From the NCBI RefSeq assembly GCF_030009775.1, contig NZ_JASCTH010000003.1, positions 1 through 64,000 of the forward strand: DNA of 64,000 nt. The letters are read 5' to 3'. Numbering within the stretch: the stretch's first letter is position 1; each line of letters begins with the position of its first letter. Shown here piece by piece: positions 18,057 to 26,937 of this stretch. The translations under genes and the position numbers were made by a program. The DNA is from Actinoplanes sandaracinus. Lineage in GTDB: Bacteria > Actinomycetota > Actinomycetes > Mycobacteriales > Micromonosporaceae. A model generated the notes under the pieces. That model searched no databases, was not told the DNA's origin, and saw only the letters and a program-made list of their open reading frames with translations.

Positions 18057-18844
18057 GACCGGCCGGGGACGACCCCGCTGAACGCTCCGGTGTGCTCGGC
18101 GGCCGGGCGCCGGGCGAACAGGTGCAACTGGGAGGCGACGTCCCGGAACGGCGCCCGGCTGCTGAGCGCCAGTTCCAGCTCCAGGACAGCCTGCGGGTCC
18201 TCTTCGAGCACTGTCGCGGGCAGCAGGTCGGCGATCACCCGTACCCCATGGGTCTCCTCGACCGTGAGGCCGGCGTCGGTGAGCAGAGCGGTGGCGCCCA
18301 CCGCGTCGTAGCGGCGCAGCAGGGTGTCACGCGGGCCGGCACGGCCCGCCGGGTCGGTGACCAGCGCGGACGCCGCTTTCAGGTGGCCGTTGACGGCGCG
18401 GCCGAGGATGGCCGCCGCCCGGCTCGCCACCAGCAGGCTGACCGCGCCACCGGGCCGGAGCGCGGCCGCGATGGCGGAGACCACGCCGGTCGGCTCGTCG
18501 ACGACCTCAAGCACCGAGTGGCAGAGGATCAGGTCGGCGGCGCCCGGTTCGACGAGGGAGGCGAGCGCGTCGCCGTCGCCCTGCACGGCACGGACCCGAT
18601 CGGCGACGCCGGCGTCGGCGGCGCGGCGGGTGAGCGCGGCGAGGGCGTCGGGGCTGGCGTCGATCACGGTGACGGTGTGGCCGGCCTCGGCGAGCGGCAC
18701 GGCGAAGCCACCGGTCCCACCGCCGACGTCGAGCACGGTCAGTTCACGGCCGGCCTGGCGGTCGAGTTCACGGCGCAGCACTGCCCAGACCGCGGCGGTG
18801 CGGGCCGTGACGTGCGGGCGGCCGGTACGCGCTGAAGTTTCCAC
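18053..18844 (-). CDS. Class I SAM-dependent methyltransferase
   Basis: A 263-residue Rossmann-fold methyltransferase: motif I LDVGGGTGGFAVPLAEAG (about residues 38-55), the acidic VTVIDAS after beta 2, and LILCHSVLEVVDEP (motif IV region). Small-molecule or tRNA substrate unknown. A TAGGCT -10 box six bases before the GTG suggests a leaderless mRNA. It is coupled to the downstream phosphodiesterase by a GTGA overlap, which hints at a shared pathway. Confidence 0.87.
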   Translation of the reverse strand: METSARTGRPHVTARTAAVWAVLRRELDRQAGRELTVLDVGGGTGGFAVPLAEAGHTVTVIDASPDALAALTRRAADAGVADRVRAVQGDGDALASLVEPGAADLILCHSVLEVVDEPTGVVSAIAAALRPGGAVSLLVASRAAAILGRAVNGHLKAASALVTDPAGRAGPRDTLLRRYDAVGATALLTDAGLTVEETHGVRVIADLLPATVLEEDPQAVLELELALSSRAPFRDVASQLHLFARRPAAEHTGAFSGVVPGRS

Positions 18845-18850
18845 GGCAGC

Positions 18851-18856
18851 AGCCTA
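18851..18856 (-). promoter_or_regulatory. -10 box of leaderless methyltransferase gene
   Basis: TAGGCT on the minus strand, six bases before the GTG at 18844. No ribosome site is present between them. The same hexamer occurs at two other leaderless starts in the window. Confidence 0.45.
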
Positions 18857-18921
18857 ACCGTCACGCCAACCACATACCGGGATCGGCGTCCCGGCTGGAC
18901 GGGCCGGGCTGCCGGGGCCGG

Positions 18922-19281
18922 TCAGAAGTCGAACAGGACACCGGTGGCGCGGGCCATCTCGCAGCTGTTGCCGTAGGTCTGCTGCCACTTCATCGTCTTC
19001 CCCCGCCACGTGCCCTTGAGCCGCGCGGTGACCGGCTTGTAGAGCAGCATGCAGAGCGAGTCGCCGCCCTTGAGCCTCGCCGGGTTGCCGCCGATGCCGC
19101 TCAGCGTGGCGCAGGCCTGGCCCGCCTTCGGATGGCCGCCACCCGCCGGGCCGCAGGTCAGCTTGACCGTCTTGGCCTGGTTGGTGAGTGTGAGGCTGGT
19201 GTCGGCCGACGCCGACGCAGGGCCTGCCGGGCCTGCCAGCACGGCGAACGCCGTAACAAGACCGATCATCGTACGGATCAT
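18922..19281 (-). CDS. SSI-type secreted serine protease inhibitor
   Basis: A 119-residue precursor: signal peptide (IGLVTAFAVLAGPAGPASASA, residues 7-26) and a Streptomyces subtilisin inhibitor-like domain. Four cysteines (43, 57, 77, 97) match the two SSI disulfides, and the family hallmarks LTCGPAGGGHP, ACATL, YKPVTARLKGTW and the C-terminal VLFDF are present. By alignment with CPMVYDP of SSI, the reactive bond would be Leu79-Leu80 in CMLLYKP, suggesting inhibition of subtilisin- or chymotrypsin-like proteases. ATG at 19281 has GGGGGGTG upstream. Confidence 0.85.
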   Translation of the reverse strand: MIRTMIGLVTAFAVLAGPAGPASASADTSLTLTNQAKTVKLTCGPAGGGHPKAGQACATLSGIGGNPARLKGGDSLCMLLYKPVTARLKGTWRGKTMKWQQTYGNSCEMARATGVLFDF

Positions 19282-19333
19282 GACGCACCCCCCGGATGAC
19301 TTCGAGTGCACCGTACACCTCTAAGGGTGCGAA

Positions 19334-22300
19334 TCATCGGAAATCGCGGGACGTCGTGGCCACCGGCGGAGACACCGCGTCGAGCCGGTCCGCGACCAGA
19401 TTGATCACCCCCTCCACTTTCTCCAGCCGGCCGCGCACCAGCAGCGCCGCACTGCTCCGGGCCACCCGCCGGTAGCGCAGCCACAGCCCCGGCGAGCAGG
19501 TGACGTTCAGCATCCCGGTCTCGTCCTCCAGGTTCACGAAGGTCACCCCGGCCGCCGTCGCCGGCCGCTGCCGGTGTGTGACGATCCCACCGACCCGCAC
19601 CCGGGTACCGCCGTCCACCTCGGACAACGCCGCGATCGGCAACGCGCCGGCCCGGTCCAGCTCGGGCCGCAGAAACCTCGCCGGATGCGTCTCGGGCGAC
19701 AACCCGGTCGCCCACACGTCCGCGACCAGCACGTCCACCTCGCTCATGCCGGGCAGCATCGGCGCCTCGGTGCCGGTCACCGTCCCCGGCAGGCGGTCCG
19801 GTTTGTCCTGGGCGGCCGCTCCCGCCGCCCACAGCGCCTCACGGCGCGAAAGCCCGAAACTCGCGAAGGCGTCGGCGGTGGCGAGAGCCTCCAGGTGAGT
19901 TCGAGAGCATCCGGTACGCCGTGCGAGATCCGTCATCGACCGATAAGGACCATGGGTGCGCCGTTCCTGCTCGATCCTCTCGGCGAGCTCCGCGCCGATC
20001 GTACGAATGCGGGAAAGGCCCTGCCGGACCGCCGGACCACCGATCCCCCAGGCGTGCGGAGGCTCTCCGGGGTCGCTCTTTCGCCGGCTCGCCGACGTGG
20101 TCTCGCACGTGGCCGCCGCGTCGCTGAGGTTGATATCCGGCCGCCGCACCTCCACACCGTGCCGGCGCGCGTCGTCGACCAGCGTCTGCGGTGAGTAGAA
20201 ACCCATCGGCTGGGCGTTGAGCAGCGCCGCGCAGAAAGCCGCCGGGTGGTACCGCTTCAGCCAGGCGCTCGCGTAGACCAGGTAGGCGAAGCTCATCGCG
20301 TGGCTCTCCGGGAAGCCGTAATTGGCGAACGCGGACAGCTTGACGAACAGTTCGTCGGCCAGTTCGCCGGCGATCCCGTTGGCGGCCATCCCCTCGTACA
20401 GTCGCTTTCTGATCCTCTCCATCTTCTCCATGGACCGTTTCGCGCCCATCGCGCGCCGCAACTGATCGGCCTCGGCGGGGTCGAAGCCGGCCACATCGAT
20501 CGCGAGCTGCATCAACTGCTCCTGGAAAAGCGGCACCCCCAACGTCTTGGCCAGGGCGTTCTCCATGCTGGGGTGCGGCACGGCGGGTTTCTCCAGGCCG
20601 TTCTTCCGGCGGATGTACGGGTGGACCGAACCGCCCTGAATCGGCCCCGGACGGATCAGGGCCACCTCGATGACCAGGTCGTAGAACTCGCGGGGCTTGA
20701 GACGGGGCAGCGTGGCCATCTGGGCGCGGCTCTCCACCTGGAACACCCCGACCGAGTCGGCCCGGCAGAGCATCTCGTAGACCTCGGGGTCGTCGAGCGG
20801 CATCGTCCCGATGTCCAGCTCGTCGTCGATCATGTCGTAGGCGTAGTGCAGCGCCGACAGCATCCCGAGGCCGAGCAGGTCGAACTTGACCAGGTCGACG
20901 GCGGCACAGTCGTCCTTGTCCCACTGCAGGACGCTGCGGCCCGGCATCCGGCCCCACTCCACCGGGCAGACCTCGATGATCGGCCGGTCGCAGATCACCA
21001 TGCCACCGGAGTGGATGCCCAGGTGGCGCGGGAAGTCCTGCACCTCGTTGGCGAATTCCCGCACCGTCTCCGGCATGTCGGTGTCGCCGGACGCCACGTC
21101 GCCCCAGCGGTCGATCTGCTTGCTCCAGGCGTCCTGCTGGCCCGGCGAGAAGCCGAACGCCCGGGCCATGTCCCGCACGGCCGACTTCGGCCGGTACGAG
21201 ATCACGTTCGCGACCTGGGCGGTGTGCTGCCGGCCGTACTTCCCGTAGACGTGCTGGATCACCTCCTCACGCCGGTCGGACTCGATATCCACGTCGATGT
21301 CCGGAGGGCCGTCCCGCTCCGGGGTGAGGAACCGCTCGAAGAGCAGTCGATGCTTCACCGCGTCCACGTTGGTGATCCGCAGCGCGTAACAGACAGCCGA
21401 GTTGGCCGCCGAACCCCGCCCCTGGCAGTAGATGTTCTCCCGCCCGCAGAACTCGACGATGTCGTAGACGACCAGGAAGTAGCCGGGGAACCCCAGCTCC
21501 TCGATCATCCGCAGCTCGTGCTCCAGCTGCCGGTAGGCCGACGGATCGTCCCCGTACCGCTCCCGGGCGCCCCGCATGGTCAGCTCACGCAGCCAGCTCA
21601 TCTCGGTGTGGCCCGGAGGGACCGGGTACTCCGGCAGCCGCGGCGCGACCAGATCCAGGCTGAACGCGAGATCCTTGCCGTACATCGCGGCGTTCGCCAC
21701 CGCCCCCGGATAGTCGGCGAAACGGCGGGCCATCTCCTCGCCGCCGCGCAGATGGGCGGTACCCGCCGCGGGCAGCCAGCCGTCCATCTCGTCCAGGCTC
21801 CGGCGGGCGCGGACCGCGGACAGGGCGGTCGCCAGCCGGCGACGCGACGGAACCGCGTAGTGCACGTTGCCGGTGGCCACCACCTCCAGACGACGGCTGC
21901 GGGCCAGGTCGAACAGGACATCGTTACGGTCGCCGTCGTAGGGGTCGCCGTGGTCGGTCAGCTCGACGGCCACGTTCGGGGCGCCGAAGTTGCTCACCAG
22001 ACGGTCCAGTTCGTACGCCGCCCGCTCCGGCCCCTCGGTCGCCAGAGCCAGCGGGACCGTGCCCTTCCGGCAGCCGGTCAGGATCAGGACGTGATCGCGC
22101 AGCAGCTCGGCGACCCGCTCCAGACTGCCGTAGTCGGGACGGCCCTTCTCCCCACCGCGCAGCTGCGCCTCGGAGATCACCCGGGCCAGCCGGGCATACC
22201 CCTCATGGCCGTGTGCCAGAGCCAGCAGGTGCGGACCTGTTGGATCGGGTTCGCCACTGCGCGGACGGGTCAGGCCCAGCGACAACTCGGCGCCGAAGAT

Positions 22301-22654
22301 CGTCGGCAGGTTCAGCTCGCGGGCCGCCTGCGAGAACCGGACCACACCGTAGAAGCCGTCGTGATCGGTGACCGCCAGCCCGGTCAGACCGAGCCGGGCC
22401 GCCTCCTCCGCCAGTTCCTCGGGATGGCTGGCCCCGTCCAGGAAACTGAAGTTGGTGTGGCAGTGCAGTTCCGCGTACTCCGTCGTGGTCTCCGCGCGGA
22501 CCAGCCCCGGGCCGGGCCGGTAAGGCTCCCGCTTCCTCGTCCAGGCCGGCGAATCGCCGCCGTCGCCGTCCACCGCGAGTGGATCGACCACCAGCCGCCC
22601 GGACAGCGTCCCCTCCAACTGTGACCAGGGGATATCCGGATTACTGAACCCCAT
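19334..22654 (-). CDS. dnaE2: Error-prone DNA polymerase III alpha subunit, DnaE2
   Basis: C-family translesion polymerase of the actinobacterial mutasome, 1106 residues. It starts with a PHP domain (ELHCHTNFSFLDGASHPEEL, from residue 62), has the polymerase palm with the catalytic aspartates in PDIDVDIES (about residues 450-458), the fingers and the QGRGSAANSAVCYAL segment, and ends with an OB-fold (GIVTHRQRPATAAGVTFVNLEDETG). The N-terminal SQLEGTLSGR is typical of DnaE2 rather than DnaE1. It closes the minus-strand cluster headed by the SAV_6107 gene and is separated from imuB by 35 bases. Role: SOS mutagenesis and damage tolerance. Confidence 0.94.
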   Translation of the reverse strand: MGFSNPDIPWSQLEGTLSGRLVVDPLAVDGDGGDSPAWTRKREPYRPGPGLVRAETTTEYAELHCHTNFSFLDGASHPEELAEEAARLGLTGLAVTDHDGFYGVVRFSQAARELNLPTIFGAELSLGLTRPRSGEPDPTGPHLLALAHGHEGYARLARVISEAQLRGGEKGRPDYGSLERVAELLRDHVLILTGCRKGTVPLALATEGPERAAYELDRLVSNFGAPNVAVELTDHGDPYDGDRNDVLFDLARSRRLEVVATGNVHYAVPSRRRLATALSAVRARRSLDEMDGWLPAAGTAHLRGGEEMARRFADYPGAVANAAMYGKDLAFSLDLVAPRLPEYPVPPGHTEMSWLRELTMRGARERYGDDPSAYRQLEHELRMIEELGFPGYFLVVYDIVEFCGRENIYCQGRGSAANSAVCYALRITNVDAVKHRLLFERFLTPERDGPPDIDVDIESDRREEVIQHVYGKYGRQHTAQVANVISYRPKSAVRDMARAFGFSPGQQDAWSKQIDRWGDVASGDTDMPETVREFANEVQDFPRHLGIHSGGMVICDRPIIEVCPVEWGRMPGRSVLQWDKDDCAAVDLVKFDLLGLGMLSALHYAYDMIDDELDIGTMPLDDPEVYEMLCRADSVGVFQVESRAQMATLPRLKPREFYDLVIEVALIRPGPIQGGSVHPYIRRKNGLEKPAVPHPSMENALAKTLGVPLFQEQLMQLAIDVAGFDPAEADQLRRAMGAKRSMEKMERIRKRLYEGMAANGIAGELADELFVKLSAFANYGFPESHAMSFAYLVYASAWLKRYHPAAFCAALLNAQPMGFYSPQTLVDDARRHGVEVRRPDINLSDAAATCETTSASRRKSDPGEPPHAWGIGGPAVRQGLSRIRTIGAELAERIEQERRTHGPYRSMTDLARRTGCSRTHLEALATADAFASFGLSRREALWAAGAAAQDKPDRLPGTVTGTEAPMLPGMSEVDVLVADVWATGLSPETHPARFLRPELDRAGALPIAALSEVDGGTRVRVGGIVTHRQRPATAAGVTFVNLEDETGMLNVTCSPGLWLRYRRVARSSAALLVRGRLEKVEGVINLVADRLDAVSPPVATTSRDFR

Positions 22655-22689
22655 CGTCCCCCCTCTCAGCCCGTCGCTCAGCCCGTCGC

Positions 22690-24561
22690 TCAGTCATAGA
22701 CGGCCTCGATGAGCCAGTGGCCGCCGGTCAGGGACAGCAGCAGCGCCCGGCCGTCCTCCAGCACCATCTGGAAGCGGGCCCGGCGGCGGGCCTCGCCGGA
22801 CGCCCACCAGCGCTCGTCCACCGGCCACGGTCCGGCCCAGCCGGTGATCGCCACCGGCGGGCGGCGGTCGATCCGGAGAGTCGCCGGCAGCCCGGTCAGC
22901 TCCAGACGGGCGCTCACCCCGACCGGCCGGCCGGCCGCGTCCTGCACGGCGGCCGGCAACGGATGTGCCAGCACCACCGCCGGCGAAGGCTTCGGCAGCC
23001 GTCCCGGCCACGGCGGCAGCGCGGGCGGGCGGGCCGCCTTGCCACCCGGCCGCCGTCTCCGTCCCGGCCGCACCTCGACCATGGTGAAATCGCCGGTCTC
23101 CGGCTCCGCGGGATCCCTCGCCTGATCGCCCGCGCCGGGCTCACCCCACCGTTCTGGAGAGCCGCCGTTGACCAGGACCAGCCCACGGCGCGAGCCGGTC
23201 CCCGGCCCGTCGCCCGGCTCGCCGGGGTCCTCGCCCTGATCCACGGTGACCAGCCGCAGTGGTGGGGAGACCGCCCGGTTCAGCACCGGAACCACCTCGA
23301 TCCCGGGAATCGGATCCACGTGCACCGCGGCCGGCCGCTCCGGCTCCCGTTCGTCGCCCCAGGGCACCAGCCGCACCTGGTCGTCCACCGACCGCCCACC
23401 ACCGAGCACCGGCGTCACCACCGCCCCCGGCCCCAGCAGGCCCTGCACCCGGCTGAACGCCCGATGCGCCCGCTCCCGCCCGGCCCCGGTCTCACCCCAC
23501 AAACCGGGTTGCAGCCCGACATGGGCCAGCACGCCGTCCGGCACCAGCCGCAACCGCACCAGTCCCGCGGTGGGCCGCTCCACCCGCCCTCGCCGGGCGC
23601 CGGTGAGCCAGCCGTCCAACTGCCAGCGCACCCGCTCGGCGATCGCCGCGGCGGTCAGCATCCCGTCGTGCCGCCACACCCGCAGCAACTCCTGCCCGTC
23701 CGCGGTGACCGCCTCGATCCCGAGCCGGGTGCACGCCAGCCCGTGCCCCGCGAGCCGCTCGTGCAGCCGCTCGGCCAGAACCCGCCCGGCGAAGGCCGCC
23801 ACGTCCACCCGGTCCAGCGTCTCGTCGTAGGTCTCCTCCACCGCCAGATCCGGCGGCGGCTTCCGCAGCGCGAGCGGCCGGCTGTCACCGCCCGAGGCGA
23901 GCCGGTGCGCCAGCGCCCCCTCGAACCCGAACCGGGTCAGGACATCCCCCGCCGGCAACGCCGCGAAATCCCCGAGGGTCACCACCCCCAGCCGCTTCAG
24001 CAGGTCCGTCAACTCCGGCTCCTCAAGAGCCTCGACGGGTACGGACGACAGGAACTCCCTGCTCTTCCCCGCTTCCACGATCCGCCCGGTCCGTGCCGCG
24101 ATCCCGGCGGCGAACACCCCGTCGGCGATCCCGATCTGGCACTCCACCGCACAGGCCAGCGCGACCTGTTCGACGATCCGCTCCGCCGCGGCCTCCTCCC
24201 CACCGAAATACCGGGCCGGCCCCCGGACCGCGGCCGCACACACTCCCGGCCGCAGCACCTCGACGCCCGCCACGACCTCCTCGATCGCCGCCACCACCGG
24301 CTCGAAGGCCCGCGCGTCCCGACCCGCGTCATGCTCGACGACCACCAGATGCGGGCACCGTCCCTGCGCGTCGCGTCGCCGCAGTCCGCGCCGCACCCCC
24401 TCCTGGCGGGCCGCCTCCGAACAGGCCAGCACCCGGTTCCCGGAGAACACCGCGACCGGCGCTGCGGAATCCACCCCCGCCACGATCTCCGCCGCAGCGA
24501 CAGGCCAGTCCGGACACCAGACCAGCAACGTACGAACCGCCGCCTCCACGACTCCCCCCAT
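22690..24561 (-). CDS. imuB: ImuB, Y-family-like mutasome adaptor
   Basis: A 623-residue Y-family polymerase homologue lacking catalytic residues: the region for the SxDEAxLD motif reads RGPARYFGGEEA, without the Asp-Glu pair. It keeps an HhH segment (LKRLGVVTLGDFAALPAG) and the little-finger domain. QPGLWG at residues 351-356 resembles the QLPLWG beta-clamp motif of mycobacterial ImuB. A Gly/Asp/Pro-rich linker (about 440-505) precedes a C-terminal domain expected to contact DnaE2 and ImuA'. ImuB therefore acts as the scaffold bringing DnaE2 to the clamp. The ATG at 24561 or GTG at 24549 could start it. Confidence 0.9.
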   Translation of the reverse strand: MGGVVEAAVRTLLVWCPDWPVAAAEIVAGVDSAAPVAVFSGNRVLACSEAARQEGVRRGLRRRDAQGRCPHLVVVEHDAGRDARAFEPVVAAIEEVVAGVEVLRPGVCAAAVRGPARYFGGEEAAAERIVEQVALACAVECQIGIADGVFAAGIAARTGRIVEAGKSREFLSSVPVEALEEPELTDLLKRLGVVTLGDFAALPAGDVLTRFGFEGALAHRLASGGDSRPLALRKPPPDLAVEETYDETLDRVDVAAFAGRVLAERLHERLAGHGLACTRLGIEAVTADGQELLRVWRHDGMLTAAAIAERVRWQLDGWLTGARRGRVERPTAGLVRLRLVPDGVLAHVGLQPGLWGETGAGRERAHRAFSRVQGLLGPGAVVTPVLGGGRSVDDQVRLVPWGDEREPERPAAVHVDPIPGIEVVPVLNRAVSPPLRLVTVDQGEDPGEPGDGPGTGSRRGLVLVNGGSPERWGEPGAGDQARDPAEPETGDFTMVEVRPGRRRRPGGKAARPPALPPWPGRLPKPSPAVVLAHPLPAAVQDAAGRPVGVSARLELTGLPATLRIDRRPPVAITGWAGPWPVDERWWASGEARRRARFQMVLEDGRALLLSLTGGHWLIEAVYD

Positions 24562-24749
24562 CTCTCGCTCGTCCTCTCACCTCCCGCTCGCCTCTCCCCC
24601 CGGCCCTCTCCACCGCCGTTCCTCTCTCCCCCCCGGCCCTCTCCACCGCCGCTTCCCTGCCACCGCTTCCCCTCGACCGGCCCTCCTCGGGAGGCCGCAG
24701 ACCGAGCCGGCGCAGGCTCACCCCCGCACGGCCGAGGAGGGGCACACCG
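24562..24749. repeat. Purine/pyrimidine-biased spacer with tandem repeat
   Basis: Spacer of 188 bases between imuA' and imuB. On the plus strand it is almost pure C/T (CTCTCCCCCCGGCCCTCTCC) with a unit of about 33 bases repeated at 24590-24655. The minus-strand RNA would be G/A-rich with several GGAG/GAGG motifs. No gene is visible. An unusually long gap for this otherwise compact cluster. Confidence 0.6.
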
Positions 24750-25598
24750 TCAGCGCCCGAACCGGTGCGGCCGTTGCGCGGTCGCCGACTTCCGGCGAGG
24801 CGGACGGGCTTGCGGGGCTTGCGGGGCTTGCGAACCAGAGGCAGACCACGTCGGCGCTGCCGGGACGGACCCCTCGCGCCCCGGCGAACCGGAACCAGCC
24901 GAGCCCGGCGGAACCGGCCCTTCAGATCGCGACGGGGCGGGAGGGATGGTGATGGAAGGGGCGGAGATCCCGGGCATCCACATGGTGATCTCCCGAGGCC
25001 GGGCAGCAGCGCCCCGGCCCTGGGCCACGACGGTGACCTCACGACGGCGTAGTCGTCCGCGACCGGAGCCGAGGCCTTCCCAACGGCCCTTGCCGACTCG
25101 CAGGGTCACGTCCGCGCCGGACCAGTCACCGAACGGCACCAGCAGACTCCCCCGCTGCCGAGCCCGGGCCGCCAGCCGGCTGACGACGGGCGCCGCCACC
25201 GGGCCGGGAACGGCCGCGACCACCACGTCCACCCCGTCGATCAGCGCCGCCACCACGGTGGGCCAGTCCGGACCGGGATCCGGCACCAGGGCGAGCCGCT
25301 CCAGCACGATGCCGCTCTCGGCGGCGGCGAGAGCTCCCAACGCCGGCACCCCGACGACCGCGCACCAGGAGCCGCTCCGCGAGGCGGCAGCGAGCAGCGC
25401 CAGCATCAGCGATGTGCCGCCGCCGGCCGACGCGCCGCGTCCACCCGCGACGGCGACGGTGCTGCCCCGGCGCAGCCCGCGCCCCGGCAGCAACCCGCTC
25501 AGCTCGGCGGCCACCGGCAGCATCCGGTCCACGCCCGGCTCGTCGGTCCCGGTAGCAGTCCGAACCAGTCCCGCGAGGGCGGCCGCACCATTGATCAT
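24750..25598 (-). CDS. ImuA'-like RecA-fold mutasome protein
   Basis: A 282-residue protein with a degenerate RecA core: PAELSGLLPGRGLRRGSTVAVAGG, then a Gly-rich loop GASAGGGTS in the Walker A position, and ERLALVPDPGPDWPTVVAALIDGVDVVV. The C-terminal 80 residues are Pro/Ser/Gly-rich and probably disordered. By position and fold it is the ImuA' partner of ImuB and DnaE2; sequence conservation in this family is low. The ATG at 25598 is the most likely start because the RecA-like homology begins soon after; a GTG slightly upstream is possible. Confidence 0.8.
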   Translation of the reverse strand: MINGAAALAGLVRTATGTDEPGVDRMLPVAAELSGLLPGRGLRRGSTVAVAGGRGASAGGGTSLMLALLAAASRSGSWCAVVGVPALGALAAAESGIVLERLALVPDPGPDWPTVVAALIDGVDVVVAAVPGPVAAPVVSRLAARARQRGSLLVPFGDWSGADVTLRVGKGRWEGLGSGRGRLRRREVTVVAQGRGAAARPREITMWMPGISAPSITIPPAPSRSEGPVPPGSAGSGSPGREGSVPAAPTWSASGSQAPQAPQARPPRRKSATAQRPHRFGR

Positions 25599-25771
25599 GC
25601 GCCCTGCCACGTCATGCCCCGCTCTGTCGCTCCCCGTCAAACGCCAACCAACGGCGACCCCAGCCACGCGGACAGACTCCTCACCAGCTACACACGGCCG
25701 CCTCGGCAACCCGAGCCGCCCGGCAACCCCCGCCGGCCCGGCAGCGCCGGGCCGACCGGTCACACAGCCTG

Positions 25772-25999
25772 AAGGAGGTGAACCCCATCAATAAGAAGGA
25801 GGCGAACGTCGCCTACCGAAGAAATGCGGGCCCCGCCAGCCGAAGGGGGGCGGGCCCCGCCAGCCGGAAGGCGACGCGCACCCCCAGCCGGAAGGCGACG
25901 CGCACCGCCCGCTGGAAGGCGACGCGCATCCCCAGCCGAAAGGGGTGGAGGAGGCGCCGGGGCGCCGAGGGTGGTCATGCCGCCAGGGGTGGCTGGTAG
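25772..25999 (+). other. Perfect Shine-Dalgarno and repetitive basic frame, possible small ORF
   Basis: AAGGAGGTGA at 25772-25781 is a perfect complement of the 16S 3' end, yet no ATG, GTG or TTG follows at normal distance. An open frame (GTG at 25778 within the motif, or ATC at 25787 eight bases after AGGAGG) would encode about 70 residues of Arg/Lys-rich repeats such as RKATRTPSRKATRTARWKATR. It runs opposite to the surrounding mutasome genes. It may be a chance product of the tandem repeat; I give it low weight. Confidence 0.25.
25830..25950. repeat. Tandem ~24-bp repeats between imuA' and SAV_6107 gene
   Basis: Five degenerate units with the core CAGCCGGAAGGCGACGCGCA; the first two carry GGGGGGCGGGCC in place of the second half. 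The array occupies the gap between the start of imuA' and the end of the SAV_6107 gene. Confidence 0.75.
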
Positions 26000-26538
26000 G
26001 ACAAACCCAGGGCGGACTCGGCCACGGCCACGAACTGCTCGGCCGCACGGAGCAGGTCGTCGGCCTCGCGGGCGCTGACCACGTGGGGAATGCCCGCTTC
26101 CGCCGCCGCGCGTTTGCTGGCGCCGAGGGCGAAATAACCGGCCCAGTCGCTGAACTCCGGCGCCACCAGAACGAGCAGCGACCAGGCGCTGGTCGCCCTG
26201 GTCCGCCGGCCTGGCGCGGAGGGACGGGCCCGAGCGGCGAGCAGAGCGGCGGCCGCGCGCAGGGCGGCCAGGTGCGCCGTCGCGTAGCGCAGCCCGTCGG
26301 GAGTGGTGCGTGCCGCCTCGACCAAGCCCTCCCGGGCGATCGCCAGCAGCTGAGTGGGAGTGCGGTGCGGCAGCATGTGAGCCGGGACCGTGGGCGCCTC
26401 CGCCCGGGAGGCCGCGCCGGCCTGCACCGGGCTGGGGTCTGGGCCGGGAGGCGGACCAGCATGCGTCGAACCGGAAGCCGGGCCGGTGTGCACCGGACCG
26501 GAAGCCGCCTTGAGGCCCGGGGCAGTGGTGCTCGCCAT
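25975..26538 (-). CDS. SAV_6107 family HEPN domain protein
   Basis: A 187-residue protein: the first 70 residues are a Pro/Gly/His-rich flexible tail, then a helical HEPN-type domain (TPTQLLAIAREGLVEAARTTPDGLRYATAHLAALRAAAALLAAR, then WSLLVLVAPEFSDWAGYFALGASKRAAAEAG). The family is known in Actinobacteria next to dnaE2/imuB genes; function unknown. The ATG at 26538 has GGAG eleven bases upstream. It is the first gene after the damage-type promoter at 26914-26960, with a leader of almost 400 bases. Confidence 0.82.
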   Translation of the reverse strand: MASTTAPGLKAASGPVHTGPASGSTHAGPPPGPDPSPVQAGAASRAEAPTVPAHMLPHRTPTQLLAIAREGLVEAARTTPDGLRYATAHLAALRAAAALLAARARPSAPGRRTRATSAWSLLVLVAPEFSDWAGYFALGASKRAAAEAGIPHVVSAREADDLLRAAEQFVAVAESALGLSYQPPLAA

Positions 26539-26913
26539 CGTCGTTTCTCCTCGCCTGTTCCGCATCCGACGTTGGTGGGTCGAACCGATCGCTGCGGAGG
26601 AAGACGCAGCCTGCCGCACCGGCCGAAGCCGGAGCCCGGGGCTCCAACGGGCGGCCGGAGCCCCGGGTGGACGACCACTCGGGCCGCCCGACGGCAAGCC
26701 GGCCAGGTGTGAAGCTTCCCCACACCACACCCGGCCGGCACCGCCGGCGGGTCCGTCGCCCGCCACCGGGGGTCGGGGGCAGCGAGCGACGGCCTGCCTT
26801 GAATCGAGGCCCGGACCCGCGAATGCCCGGACCACGCGTGCGGCACTTCGCGGGCGCCGCACCCGGGAGGCGAGCCGCGAAACACGCTCCCGGAGCCGAA
26901 CGAACACCCTTTC

Positions 26914-26925
26914 GAACATCCGTTC
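26914..26925 (-). promoter_or_regulatory. LexA (SOS) box GAACATCCGTTC
   Basis: GAAC-N4-GTTC matches the Gram-positive LexA operator. It lies a few bases downstream of the predicted transcription start of the mutasome genes, where bound repressor would block initiation or early elongation. Binding is inferred from the motif and from the damage-related genes downstream. Confidence 0.72.
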
Positions 26926-26937
26926 TAACTACCGCAG

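Noticed and set aside
20246..25794. Plus-strand open frames of 792 and 1025 codons over dnaE2, imuB and imuA'
   Set aside because: Mirror frames of real genes, rich in His/Arg/Gln/Pro with no domain and no ribosome site.
25830..25950. CRISPR array
   Set aside because: Units are contiguous and degenerate, with no spacers and no cas genes nearby.
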